Source: Burkholderia gladioli (GTDB taxonomy: Bacteria > Pseudomonadota > Gammaproteobacteria > Burkholderiales > Burkholderiaceae). From it: a stretch of DNA of 64,000 nt. The stretch is taken from positions 2,108,001 to 2,172,000 of the forward strand of contig NZ_CP009322.1 in NCBI RefSeq assembly GCF_000959725.1, in the 5' to 3' direction. The notes beneath the pieces are model-generated. The model had not been told where the DNA came from. It did no database searches and saw nothing but the letters and a program-made list of their open reading frames with translations. The translations under genes and the position numbers were made by a program. Below are positions 11,003-19,599 of this stretch, piece by piece; position 1 is the first letter of the stretch, and the number at the start of each line of letters is the position of its first letter.

Positions 11003-11102
11003 GCTCGAATTCGGCATCGACAGCCCGCTGCGTGGGACTACCGGCGCGCCGCCTGGCCAAACTGCGGCGCCTGAGATGTGAGGGGTGGGTGACGACCCGC
11101 GT

Positions 11103-11315
11103 TCAGTAGAGCTTTTTCGGCAGCGTCTGGCTGCGGATGCGCTTGTAGTGCCGCTTCACCGCGGCTGCCTTCTTGCGCTTGCGCTCGGCCGTCGGCTTTT
11201 CGTAGAACTCGCGGGCGCGAAGTTCGGTCAGCAGACCGTTCTTCTCGATCGTCCGCTTGAAGCGGCGCATCGCGACTTCGAAAGGCTCGTTTTCTTTAAC
11301 GCGAATGATCGTCAT
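11103..11315 (-). CDS. rpsU: 30S ribosomal protein S21
   Basis: A 70-residue basic protein, [21 protein letters not shown] onwards, with the conserved [21 protein letters not shown] core of S21. S21 binds near the anti-Shine-Dalgarno region of 16S rRNA on the small subunit and aids initiation. It heads the rpsU-yqeY-dnaG-rpoD cluster. The length is that of beta-proteobacterial S21 proteins. Confidence 0.98.
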
Positions 11316-11358
11316 GACCCGTCACTGAAAAAGGGAAACCACGGAAGAAAGGTTTCCG

Positions 11359-11367
11359 AGTATAGCA
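11359..11367 (-). promoter_or_regulatory. Extended -10 promoter of rpsU cluster
   Basis: The minus strand reads TGC-TATACT about 45 bases upstream of the rpsU start. The TGn extension is present and no convincing -35 box is seen. Its position makes it the probable main promoter of the rpsU-yqeY-dnaG-rpoD block. Confidence 0.55.
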
Positions 11368-11394
11368 GACGCGTTGCACAAACGCACTAGCACG

Positions 11395-12612
11395 TCAAGC
11401 GCCGCGAGCCAGTTCCGCGGCCGCCTGCCCGGCCGCCACGCCCGAGGCCCAGGCCCACTGGAAGTTGTAGCCGCCGAGCCAGCCGGTCACGTCGACTGAT
11501 TCGCCGATAAAAAATAGTCCCGGAACGCGCGCACTCATCATCGTCGACGAGGACAGCTCGCGCGTATCGACGCCGCCCTTGGTCACCTCGGCCTTCTTGT
11601 AGCCCTCGGTGCCGTCGGGCACCAGGCTCCAGCGCGACAGCGCGCCGCCGACCTGGCGCAGCGTCTTGTCAGGCAGGTCGGCCAGGCGCGCGTCGGCCGC
11701 GACGCGCTGGGTATCGAGCCAGGCCTGGGCCAGCCGCGCCGGTACCCATTCCGACAGCAGCGCGCCGACCTGCCGCTTCGAGCCGGACTTGGCGGCCAGC
11801 AGCGCCTCGCTCGCGTCCTCGCGCGGCAGCAGGTCGACGTGGATCGGCTCGCCTGGCTTCCAGTAGCTCGAGATCTGCAGGATGCCGGGGCCGGACAGGC
11901 CGCGATGCGTGAGCAGCAGGTCCTCGACGAATTCCGCGCCGTCCTTCCTGCCGCCGGTCGCCACGCGCACCTCCAGCGACAGGCCCGAGAGCGCCGCGAA
12001 CGGCGCCCAGTCGGCCGAGGCGAACGTCAGCGGCACCAGCGCGGGGCGCGTGTCGATCAGCTTGTGGCCGAACTGCTTGGCCAGCCGGTAGGCGAAATCG
12101 GTGGCGCCGATCTTGGGGATCGACAGGCCGCCCGTGGCGACGATCAGCGTGCGCGCGTTGATCGCGCCGGCGCTGGTGTCGAGCGTGAAGCCGGTGTCGT
12201 CGGCATGGCGCACCGCCTCAACCGAGACGGGGCGCCGCCAAGCGATGCGCCCCGCGTCGCATTCGGCACGCAGCACGTCGATGATGCCCTCGCTGAGCTG
12301 ATCGCAGAACAACTGGCCCTTGTGCTTCTCGTGCCAGGTGATGCGGTGGCGCGTGAGCAGCGCCAGGAAATCGCGCGGCGTGTAGCGCGCCAGCGCCGAT
12401 CGGCAGAAACGCGGGTTCTGCGACAGGTAGTTCTCCGGCCCCGTGTTGAGATTGGTGAAATTGCAGCGGCCGCCGCCGGAGATGCGGATCTTCTCGGCCA
12501 GGCGCGGCGAATGGTCGACCAGCACCACGCGGCGCCCCAGTTGCCCGGCGACGGCCGCGCTCATCATGCCGGCCGCCCCCGCGCCGATCACGGCGATATC
12601 GAAATTTTCCAT
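11395..12612 (-). CDS. NAD(P)/FAD-dependent oxidoreductase, BaiN/HI0933 family
   Basis: A 405-residue flavoprotein. The N-terminal dinucleotide-binding loop is IAVIGAGAAGMMSA, and the family signature GGGRCNFTN follows at about residues 45-53. A second flavin-contacting motif near the C-terminus reads GLFFIGESVDVTGWLGGYN, also typical. HI0933/BaiN-type proteins are widespread, and some reduce double bonds of steroids or other substrates, but the substrate here is unknown. The reading frame continues upstream to 12738 without family similarity, so the ATG at 12612 (MENFDIAVIG) is chosen. It is divergent from tsaD with about 110 bases between the start codons. Confidence 0.9.
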   Translation of the reverse strand: MENFDIAVIGAGAAGMMSAAVAGQLGRRVVLVDHSPRLAEKIRISGGGRCNFTNLNTGPENYLSQNPRFCRSALARYTPRDFLALLTRHRITWHEKHKGQLFCDQLSEGIIDVLRAECDAGRIAWRRPVSVEAVRHADDTGFTLDTSAGAINARTLIVATGGLSIPKIGATDFAYRLAKQFGHKLIDTRPALVPLTFASADWAPFAALSGLSLEVRVATGGRKDGAEFVEDLLLTHRGLSGPGILQISSYWKPGEPIHVDLLPREDASEALLAAKSGSKRQVGALLSEWVPARLAQAWLDTQRVAADARLADLPDKTLRQVGGALSRWSLVPDGTEGYKKAEVTKGGVDTRELSSSTMMSARVPGLFFIGESVDVTGWLGGYNFQWAWASGVAAGQAAAELARGA

Positions 12613-12666
12613 GGCGCGGATTGTAACCGCCCGGCAAGCCGCGCCCGGCGCCGACCGGCCCCTCGC

Positions 12667-12675
12667 TGCTATACT
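12667..12675 (+). promoter_or_regulatory. Extended -10 promoter of tsaD
   Basis: TGC-TATACT on the plus strand, 46 bases before the tsaD start codon. The spacing and TGn extension fit a sigma-70 extended -10 promoter. No matching -35 is seen. Confidence 0.5.
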
Positions 12676-12721
12676 GCCCGGTTGCCAATGCTGATCCGGC
12701 TGTCCAGCCGCCCCACCAACC

Positions 12722-13762
12722 ATGCTTGTCCTCGGCATCGAAAGCTCGTGCGACGAAACCGGCCTCGCGCTCTACGACACGCAGCGCGGCCTCGTCTCCC
12801 ATGCGCTCCACTCGCAGATCGCGATGCACCGCGAATACGGCGGCGTGGTACCCGAACTCGCCTCGCGCGACCATATCCGCCGCGCGCTGCCGCTGCTCGA
12901 GCAGGTGTTCGCCGAGGGCGGCGTGACGCGCGAGCAAGTCGACGCGATCGCCTTCACGCAAGGGCCCGGCCTCGCGGGCGCGCTGCTGGTCGGCGCGAGC
13001 ATCGCGAACGCGCTGGCGATGGCCTGGGACAAGCCCACGGTCGGCATCCATCATCTCGAAGGCCACCTGCTCTCGCCGCTGCTGGTCGAGGCGCCGCCGC
13101 CGTTTCCGTTCGTCGCGCTGCTGGTGTCGGGCGGCCATACGCAGCTGATGCGCGTGACCGACGTCGGCGTCTACGAGACGCTCGGCGAAACGCTCGACGA
13201 CGCGGCCGGCGAAGCCTTCGACAAGACCGCCAAGCTGATCGGCCTCGGTTACCCGGGCGGCCCCGAGGTGTCGAAGCTGGCCGAGCGCGGCACGCCCGGC
13301 GCGGTCGCGCTGCCGCGGCCGATGCTGCATTCGGGCGATCTCGATTTCAGCTTCAGCGGCCTGAAGACGGCGGTGCTCACGCAGATGAAGAAGATCGAGG
13401 CCGGCGGCGCGACGGGCGAGGCGCTCGAGGCGGCCAAGGCCGACCTGGCGCGCGGTTTCGTCGATGCGGCGGTGGATGTGCTGGTCGCGAAATCGCTGGC
13501 GGCATTGAAGCAGACCCGGCTCAAGCGCCTGGTGGTGGCCGGCGGCGTAGGCGCGAACCGGCAACTGCGCGCGGCGCTGTCGGCTGCCGCGAAGAAGCGC
13601 GGTTTCGAGGTGCATTACCCCGATCTCGCGCTGTGCACCGACAACGGCGCGATGATCGCGCTGGCCGGCGCGCTGCGCCTCGCGCGCTGGCCCGAGCAGG
13701 CCAATCGCGACTACGCCTTTACCGTCAAGCCGCGCTGGGACCTGGGTTCGCTGGCGGCTTGA
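12722..13762 (+). CDS. tsaD: tRNA N6-adenosine threonylcarbamoyltransferase TsaD
   Basis: A 346-residue cytoplasmic enzyme that, with TsaB and TsaE, transfers threonylcarbamoyl from TC-AMP to A37 of tRNAs reading ANN codons. It starts [14 protein letters not shown], the canonical opening. The metal-binding pair lies in HHLEGH (about residues 107-112), and the ASKH-fold nucleotide motifs VSGGHTQL and [12 protein letters not shown] are intact. The length matches the family. It is a universal gene, here followed by the type VI cargo module after a 300-base gap. Confidence 0.98.
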   Translation: MLVLGIESSCDETGLALYDTQRGLVSHALHSQIAMHREYGGVVPELASRDHIRRALPLLEQVFAEGGVTREQVDAIAFTQGPGLAGALLVGASIANALAMAWDKPTVGIHHLEGHLLSPLLVEAPPPFPFVALLVSGGHTQLMRVTDVGVYETLGETLDDAAGEAFDKTAKLIGLGYPGGPEVSKLAERGTPGAVALPRPMLHSGDLDFSFSGLKTAVLTQMKKIEAGGATGEALEAAKADLARGFVDAAVDVLVAKSLAALKQTRLKRLVVAGGVGANRQLRAALSAAAKKRGFEVHYPDLALCTDNGAMIALAGALRLARWPEQANRDYAFTVKPRWDLGSLAA

Positions 13763-14062
13763 ACCTGGCGGCGCTACTCGGCGCCGATTCCAGCGCGCCG
13801 GATGCGCACCGAGCGCGTTATCGCCACTCAAAAAATAGCGGCGAACGAGATCGCATCATCAGATGGATTCTGATTATTCAGATGCCGGCGATTTTGATTC
13901 CCTGATAGCCCCGAAAACCACCTGATATTTCCATGCCCGATCGATACGATCGGCCGCATGGTTTTCGTCGTTCTCCGTGGCTATATTCCCCTCGCACATC
14001 AAGTTCACGACGTCGCCGTGGTTCTTGCCGAACTTTCGGCGCGAGGGAAAGCCATCATCGCC
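13763..14062. other. Intergenic region upstream of the T6SS cargo module
   Basis: 300 bases between tsaD and the chosen start of the DUF4123 gene. It is visibly AT-richer than its surroundings around 13830-13935. The frame of the DUF4123 gene is open from 13958, so an earlier start is not excluded. I see a short acidic 20-codon frame at 13863-13925 without a ribosome binding site, but no clear terminator for tsaD and no convincing promoter. Confidence 0.5.
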
Positions 14063-14815
14063 ATGCCGCATTCCACGCAAAACTTAAGAGAACTGAAGTT
14101 CGATTGTTGCAGCGTCCTGCCTCACGGCTTCCTGTTGATCGATCCCGTCACTCGGATCGATACCCCCGAGCTTTCCGAATTCGACGGACAGCCCTGCGTG
14201 CCGCGTGTACTGGCACATCGTGAAGAATGCATGCCGCAACTGGTCGATATAGCCGCCCTCGACGACCAGGCAAGAACCCTGGCAACCCGATATCTGCTTG
14301 CCGAGAGGCATGTCGAACGAGCCCCCGTGATCTGTGCCTGGCTCGACAGCGAAGCAAGCGGCAATGCAATCAGGGAACACATTGCGAACCATCTCGTCGG
14401 CCCCGGCGCTGAAGGCGCGGACGTTTTCTGGCGCTTTTACGATCCGCGCGTGATGAGCCTGGCGCTCGCGGTCCTGGATCCCTCGCAACGACAAGCGCTA
14501 CTCGGACCGGTGACATCGTGGACGTTTCCATGGGCGGGGCATTACTGGTGCGTCGAGACGAGCGACAACGGGCGTGCCGCCGTCGACGCATCGTCCGGGT
14601 GGCCGCGCCCGGACCAATGGCCTCGCATCGACCGCAGCGATCTTGCCGACCGAATCGTGCGCCGGCGCCTCGCTTTTTCAATCGATCACCTCGCACATCT
14701 CCCCAGCACCCTGGATCGGATGTTTTGCGAAGCGGTGCGTCAGGGAATCACGAGCCCCGATGCGCTTGTCGATTACGCGCTGCATCGCCTGCGACAAGCG
14801 CTCCTTGTTCCCTGA
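14063..14815 (+). CDS. DUF4123 protein, probable type VI effector adaptor/chaperone
   Basis: A 250-residue protein of the DUF4123 type. The family hallmark is the early strand motif FLLIDPVTR and the later aromatic block FWRFYDPRVM, followed by the domain end near TFPWAGHYW. DUF4123 proteins (Tap/Tec adaptors) load specific effectors onto the VgrG spike of the type VI secretion system and are encoded just before their effector. That is the case here: the VasX-like gene begins 44 bases downstream. The ATG at 14063 is chosen because it puts FLLIDP near the N-terminus as in homologues, although the frame is open to 13958. No vgrG gene is in the window, so the partner VgrG must be encoded elsewhere. 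Confidence 0.85.
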   Translation: MPHSTQNLRELKFDCCSVLPHGFLLIDPVTRIDTPELSEFDGQPCVPRVLAHREECMPQLVDIAALDDQARTLATRYLLAERHVERAPVICAWLDSEASGNAIREHIANHLVGPGAEGADVFWRFYDPRVMSLALAVLDPSQRQALLGPVTSWTFPWAGHYWCVETSDNGRAAVDASSGWPRPDQWPRIDRSDLADRIVRRRLAFSIDHLAHLPSTLDRMFCEAVRQGITSPDALVDYALHRLRQALLVP

Positions 14816-14858
14816 TCCAGCACCACGGCGCTCCAGCCGGCTACCGAGGATGCCTTTC

Positions 14859-17426
14859 ATGCCAGCCCGCAAAGCTTGCCCAATGTGTGATCGCCAGTCA
14901 TTGCTGATCCATCCGGTTCGCTACGCAATCGCGTGCCCGCGTGGCGCGGACAAGGCGCCGCCCTTGTCCGGCAATTTCCGGATCGACGATCGCGCGCCGC
15001 AATCCGTCGCCTCCGCCCGATACACCTTGCGCGCATTGCGCGGCGGCTACCTCTACACCTACGACGAGAAACGCAAGCTCCTGCGTGCCTACATGGTGAT
15101 CGATAACGGCATGCTCTGGCGTTTCCCTCCCGGCATCGCGCCGCCGGCCGGCGATGCTCCCGAGCGCTTCATTGAACAGGCTTGCCCGGCGAGCGACACG
15201 GCTTATGAATCGTATGGGCGTTGCGTGGATGTGCTGCATACCCCGGGCAGCGACGAGGCGACCAGGCTCTGGATCGGCTGGTCCAACGTGCGTTGGACAC
15301 GCGAGCTCGTTTTCAAGAAGATCGAGAGCGAGGCGTGGCGCAAGCAGCACATGCAATGCATCGATATCCCGGCCATGCTCGCCGGCAATGCATGCGACAC
15401 GGGAGAGTTTCAAGCGTCGCATCGGCAGATCGCGCATTTCGCGATGGACGACCAGGCGATGACGGAGGCTTTCTTGTTCAGCAATCAGCCTGTCAAGTAC
15501 GAGACGCTCGCGCGCCGCAGCCAGGTGGCCAAACGTATCGGCGACGCGATGGCGGAATCACCGAACAAGAAAGGTTTCGTGGTCGCGGTCAATGATCCAG
15601 TGGGCATTACCAACGATCTCGCGGAATTGACGGTTCCCAGCCTGCATAACGGCTTCGACGAACAGATCTACTGGAAATCCATCTCGGCACGGCTTCTGGA
15701 GCGCGCGGAAGCCGGCATTCGCGCCAATGCGCGAGCTACGGCCGGCTTGACGTATGGCGTGTCAAAAGCGATTGCGGAGGCCAACGCCGTCAACACGAAG
15801 ATCGGTCGCCCAGTATCGGCGGATGCAATGGGAGCTTTTCATGTGCTGCGCCGGTGGATCAAGACAGGAAGCCTCGAGAAGGCCGTGAAAGAGGAAACGA
15901 AGAAAGCGAGCGATATTCCCGCAACCCAGGAGGATGCGGCCAACGAGGCTTGGGAGGAGGCTTCGACCAGGGTTGGTGCGGACGGAAAGCGAGTCAGCGT
16001 GATCGACACGGAGGCGCTGAAGCGCTTCCCGCAGGAATACCAGCAAGCGCTCGACGCGTTCAGGCCAACATGGGAAGCCCTCGTGCAGGCTCATGCCGAT
16101 TGGTTGAAATCGCTGCTGCTTGCCGAATGGATGGCAGGCAACCATGACGTGAAGGACTTGCGCAGCGGTTATGCCTACAGCGAATCCTGCGCGCAGGCGA
16201 TCGGCGCCGCCGCAGGTACCGAAGCCTGCAAGAAGGTGCTCGACGACTGGCTGAACGGCCAGGCTTCGGATATCAGGAATCTGTATGCGCGGGCCCTGAT
16301 GTTCAATCATGAGCAGTTGATGAAGGCGGCTGACGCGCATATCCATGCCTCGGATATTCCGTACGAAAACTTCCTGAATATCTACAAGCTGGCCTTCGAT
16401 CAGATCAAGGATCTGAGCAAGGCCGACAACTTGCGTGACAGGCTCGTGATCACGACGGCCAATCAGGTCGTGGACGTATTGACGAAAGCGGCGCGTAGTT
16501 CCGCGGTGGGTTTCATCACGATCCGCCTGGCGATGCAATCGGGTGTTCGGATCAAGCGATCGGAAGCCAGCAAGCTCGCGATACGTGATTGGACGCTGGA
16601 ACAGGTCAAGACGCTGGAAGTGAAGCTCGATGGCGATCGGACCAGCCAAAGGGCAGCCGCCACGCAGGTCGGCAAGCAGGTTCTGAGGGCGGCGCCCGCG
16701 ACGGATATGAATATCGTCGCCTACGAGATGGACGTCGATGCGTTGGTGAAGAACGGGAAACTCGAGGCCGGCGCGATCAAGGCGATCAGGGTGCCTGGGG
16801 TGGATGCGACGAAGAGGTGGCTGGGGTCATCCACGGATTTCAATCTCGGCATCGTAACGATGATTTTCCAGCTTGCGACGCTGCGCTTCGCGACCAAGGA
16901 ATGGGAGGGGCGTGATCAGTTCAATCACGACGAAGCGGAATTGAAGCTTGCCGCCGCTGTTGTGTCGATTCTTGGAACGGTTATCGAAACGGCTTCGATA
17001 ACGATTATAAAAGCACCTGCTCATCCGCTATCGACGTTCATTATGAAGCAGTGGGCAAGAGCAAGTGAATGGGCCGGAGTCGGCATTCGGTTCGGACAAG
17101 GACTCAGCGCTATCGGCGGCATATGTTTTGCAACTTACGACGCATTAAACAAAGCGCCCGAGGCGTTTACCAACAACAACTCCCAACTAGGATGGTTATA
17201 TCTCTCGAGCGGAACATTGGGAACATACATCTCCGTCGCACCGCTTTTCAGCCTCCCACTTTTTTGGACGACATTCATCGCGTCGATATTACTCAGCATC
17301 GCAATCGCGATTTGCAGACAATCAGCAATCGCGGAGTGGATATCGAGAAGCAAGTTCAGCAAGGACAACCACTATCAATCGCTTGACGATGAAATCAAAG
17401 CTTTTCATTTCTCAATAGAAGGGTAG
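14859..17426 (+). CDS. Type VI secretion effector, VasX-like (BTH_I2691 family), predicted membrane-active toxin
   Basis: An 855-residue protein. The N-terminus matches the VasX N-terminal region: C7 and C10 in CPMCDRQ, then PVRYAIACPRG, then RYTLRALRGGYLYTYDE, a pattern seen in T6SS cargo exported on VgrG. The middle is long and helical with an Ala-rich stretch. The last 200 residues hold four to five hydrophobic segments (about 662-678, 697-719, 738-763 and 777-819), as in the colicin-like pore domain of VasX. Predicted role: delivery into neighbouring cells and membrane disruption. A GAGG box at 14846-14849 fits the ATG at 14859 better than the one at 14850. It is preceded by its DUF4123 adaptor and followed after 2 bases by its probable immunity gene. 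Confidence 0.85.
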   Translation: MPARKACPMCDRQSLLIHPVRYAIACPRGADKAPPLSGNFRIDDRAPQSVASARYTLRALRGGYLYTYDEKRKLLRAYMVIDNGMLWRFPPGIAPPAGDAPERFIEQACPASDTAYESYGRCVDVLHTPGSDEATRLWIGWSNVRWTRELVFKKIESEAWRKQHMQCIDIPAMLAGNACDTGEFQASHRQIAHFAMDDQAMTEAFLFSNQPVKYETLARRSQVAKRIGDAMAESPNKKGFVVAVNDPVGITNDLAELTVPSLHNGFDEQIYWKSISARLLERAEAGIRANARATAGLTYGVSKAIAEANAVNTKIGRPVSADAMGAFHVLRRWIKTGSLEKAVKEETKKASDIPATQEDAANEAWEEASTRVGADGKRVSVIDTEALKRFPQEYQQALDAFRPTWEALVQAHADWLKSLLLAEWMAGNHDVKDLRSGYAYSESCAQAIGAAAGTEACKKVLDDWLNGQASDIRNLYARALMFNHEQLMKAADAHIHASDIPYENFLNIYKLAFDQIKDLSKADNLRDRLVITTANQVVDVLTKAARSSAVGFITIRLAMQSGVRIKRSEASKLAIRDWTLEQVKTLEVKLDGDRTSQRAAATQVGKQVLRAAPATDMNIVAYEMDVDALVKNGKLEAGAIKAIRVPGVDATKRWLGSSTDFNLGIVTMIFQLATLRFATKEWEGRDQFNHDEAELKLAAAVVSILGTVIETASITIIKAPAHPLSTFIMKQWARASEWAGVGIRFGQGLSAIGGICFATYDALNKAPEAFTNNNSQLGWLYLSSGTLGTYISVAPLFSLPLFWTTFIASILLSIAIAICRQSAIAEWISRSKFSKDNHYQSLDDEIKAFHFSIEG

Positions 17427-17428
17427 CA

Positions 17429-18520
17429 ATGGACGAACTCGCGATGAAAAGCTGTATCGGCAAACCCATACCAGAATGGGACATAACACACCGATTGAGC
17501 ATTGATCAGCCCGTCGGACCATCCTTACAGGATTTTGGCGCCACGTTTCGAATAAATTCAAACCACATGGATGCAACTGAACCATCATTCCTGGACAAAC
17601 AGTGGTCTATTACGGGAGTTGCCTTGTCCGTCATTGCCACTGGATTGGGCCCATATGCCTATTGGCTTACCAACGTACGCTATCCCTACGCTGGAGGATT
17701 AATCGGAAACATGTTTTCCGCCGGCGTTTCCTTGGTGTTTGCAACCATTGCCTGGAAATTCGGCCACGTCCTATTTTTCAGCCTGCGCTACAGGCCAGTT
17801 CGATTCCATCGCCAAGATCGCAAAATCTACGCAATCCGATCCCGACGTTACTTCGCGAAACCCGGCGAAGGCGACATAGTCTGGGAAGCCCCCTGGTCGA
17901 CCGAATCGATCTTCTGCCTGCATCGGGAGCACACATCGTTCGGCACCATTTTCCACATCCGACACTACACGCTCGACGACAACGGCAACGTCGCACGCGT
18001 GTTCTCGATCGGCAGGGAATGGACCGGCTACCCGCAAATCGACATGGCTCTTGCCCAATGGAACTACTGGTGCACCTACATGAACGATGGACCGGAAGAT
18101 CTACCCAAACCGATGTTGTTCCATACCCAGCAAGAAACGCTACGCGAGGCATTCCTGTTCTCGCTTTACAGCTTCGGCTTGCGCGCCCCGGTCGTCGTCC
18201 GGCTGCTGATGATGCCGCTCATCCTCGTCTTCACGGTCATGCGCGTATTCGCAAACGCAACCTGTCGCGCCCCCATCTGGCCTGAAACGATCGAACGCAT
18301 CTCGAACATTTCCGCCGACGATCCCCACGCCGAACCTCGCCCGGGTACCCCTGTCGGCTGGGGCGACACCATCCTGGCCCAGCAACGCGGTGAATATCCA
18401 GACAACCCCCAAGCCCAAGTCAAAAACTGGAACGGGGAAATGAACGAGCAAAAAAACGCCGCTGCATGGATCGAAAATCCGGCCGCGGCCACCCGCCGAA
18501 CCTCACAAGGCAAGCGGTGA
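17429..18520 (+). CDS. Probable immunity protein to the VasX-like effector (DUF6708-like membrane protein)
   Basis: A 363-residue membrane protein with hydrophobic segments at about 60-80, 89-118 and 252-276. A soluble stretch in between has the pattern RYRPVRFHRQDRKIYAIR, a tryptophan-rich VWEAPW, and later APIWPETIER. This organisation resembles DUF6708 proteins encoded beside VasX-like effectors, a family assignment made from memory of the pattern. The gene starts 2 bases after the effector stop with GAAGGG as ribosome binding site, so the two are translated together. Self-protection against a membrane-active toxin by an inner-membrane protein is the obvious inference. The 5' half is AT-richer than the surrounding chromosome, as often seen in horizontally exchanged immunity genes. 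Confidence 0.75.
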   Translation: MDELAMKSCIGKPIPEWDITHRLSIDQPVGPSLQDFGATFRINSNHMDATEPSFLDKQWSITGVALSVIATGLGPYAYWLTNVRYPYAGGLIGNMFSAGVSLVFATIAWKFGHVLFFSLRYRPVRFHRQDRKIYAIRSRRYFAKPGEGDIVWEAPWSTESIFCLHREHTSFGTIFHIRHYTLDDNGNVARVFSIGREWTGYPQIDMALAQWNYWCTYMNDGPEDLPKPMLFHTQQETLREAFLFSLYSFGLRAPVVVRLLMMPLILVFTVMRVFANATCRAPIWPETIERISNISADDPHAEPRPGTPVGWGDTILAQQRGEYPDNPQAQVKNWNGEMNEQKNAAAWIENPAAATRRTSQGKR

Positions 18521-18567
18521 AAGACGACCACGCACGACACGCGCCACCTACTCGCCCCAAGGAAAAC

Positions 18568-18601
18568 AAAACCCCTCGTGATGGAAGTCACGAGGGGTTT
18601 T
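18568..18601. terminator. Bidirectional terminator closing the T6SS module and folE2
   Basis: A perfect 14-bp stem AAAACCCCTCGTGA / TCACGAGGGGTTTT with loop TGGAAG. It lies 48 bases past the immunity gene stop on the plus strand and 29 bases past the folE2 stop on the minus strand. T-runs occur on both exits, so it can serve both converging transcripts. Confidence 0.9.
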
Positions 18602-18629
18602 GTCCGTCCGCCCAGCCCGACGTCAGTCG

Positions 18630-19436
18630 TCAACCGATCCGCTTGTCGCGCTCGATCAACGCATACGCGCTGTGATTGTGAATCGACTCGAAGTTCTCCG
18701 CCTCCAGCACATAAGCGACAATCCGCTCGTCGGCATTGAGCCGCTGCGCGACATCACGCACCAGATCCTCGACGAACTTGGGATTCTCATAAGCGCGCTC
18801 GGTGACGAACTTCTCGTCGGGACGCTTGAGCAGCCCCCACAGCTCGCAGGAGGCCTCCTCCTCGGCAATCCCGATCAACTCCTCGACGGCCACCTCGCCA
18901 TCGAACTCGGCGTCGATCGTCACGTGCGAGCGCTGGTTATGCGCGCCGTACTGCGAGATCTTCTTCGAGCACGGGCACAGGCTCGTCACCGGCACTAGCA
19001 CCTTCAAGAACAGGCGCGTCGCGCCATTGCGCACCTCGCCGGCCAGCGTCACCTCGTAATCGAGCAGGCTCTTCACCCCCGACACCGGCGCGGTCTTGCT
19101 GACGAAATACGGAAATGTCACCTCGATACGCCCGGCCACGGCCTCGAGCTTGTCGAGCATCGATGCCAGCAGCCCCCGCAACGCCTCGGGCCCGAGCGGC
19201 TCCCGGTTGTCCTCGAGCAGCGCGACGAAGCGCGACATGTGGGTGCCCTTCTGCTCGGCCGGCAGATGCACGTCGAGGTTCCAGGTGCCGACGCTCGGCT
19301 GGATCTCGCCGCTTGCGGTGCGCACCGTGAGCGGATGGCGGACCGCCTTCACGCCGACGCGCTGGATCGGGATCTGCCGCGTATCGACCGTGCTCTGCAC
19401 GTCGGGCATCGCGAAGCCGGGATTCATCTGGTTCAT
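18630..19436 (-). CDS. folE2: GTP cyclohydrolase FolE2 (type IB)
   Basis: A 268-residue enzyme that converts GTP to 7,8-dihydroneopterin triphosphate, the first step of folate and queuosine synthesis. The start [14 protein letters not shown] and the motifs [31 protein letters not shown] and [11 protein letters not shown] are typical of the IB family. The cysteine pair in LCPCSK supplies the active-site thiol and metal ligand. FolE2 can use metals other than zinc, and in many bacteria is the form used under zinc shortage. No obvious Zur box is seen upstream, so that regulation is not claimed. Confidence 0.96.
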   Translation of the reverse strand: MNQMNPGFAMPDVQSTVDTRQIPIQRVGVKAVRHPLTVRTASGEIQPSVGTWNLDVHLPAEQKGTHMSRFVALLEDNREPLGPEALRGLLASMLDKLEAVAGRIEVTFPYFVSKTAPVSGVKSLLDYEVTLAGEVRNGATRLFLKVLVPVTSLCPCSKKISQYGAHNQRSHVTIDAEFDGEVAVEELIGIAEEEASCELWGLLKRPDEKFVTERAYENPKFVEDLVRDVAQRLNADERIVAYVLEAENFESIHNHSAYALIERDKRIG

Positions 19437-19517
19437 CTTGTTCGAGTCCTTGTCGTCGCGCGACGCGCCGCTTGCGGCACGCGCGCCTCCGCTCGCAAGC
19501 GGGGAGCCGGAAAAGCA

Positions 19518-19539
19518 ACATGGGCCCGCAGGCCCATGT
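19518..19539 (-). terminator. Terminator downstream of dxs
   Basis: A 9-bp stem ACATGGGCC / GGCCCATGT with a CGCA loop, about 60 bases past the dxs stop. On the minus strand it is followed by TGCTTTTCC. It probably ends the xseB-ispA-dxs transcript. Confidence 0.6.
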
Positions 19540-19599
19540 GTTCCGTTCCGGAGATACGGGATGCCCGCCCGCCAAACCGGCCGGGCGGCGCCGCGATCC

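Noticed and set aside
12218..13831. Long minus-strand open frame overlapping tsaD and the flavoprotein start
   Set aside because: It covers two clear genes, has no recognisable domain and shows the Arg/Gln-rich composition of a shadow frame.
13863..13925. Acidic 20-codon frame in the tsaD to DUF4123 gap
   Set aside because: No ribosome binding site and too short to support.
15762..16649. Minus-strand 295-codon frame inside the VasX-like effector
   Set aside because: It has no ribosome binding site or family motif and overlaps the effector gene fully.
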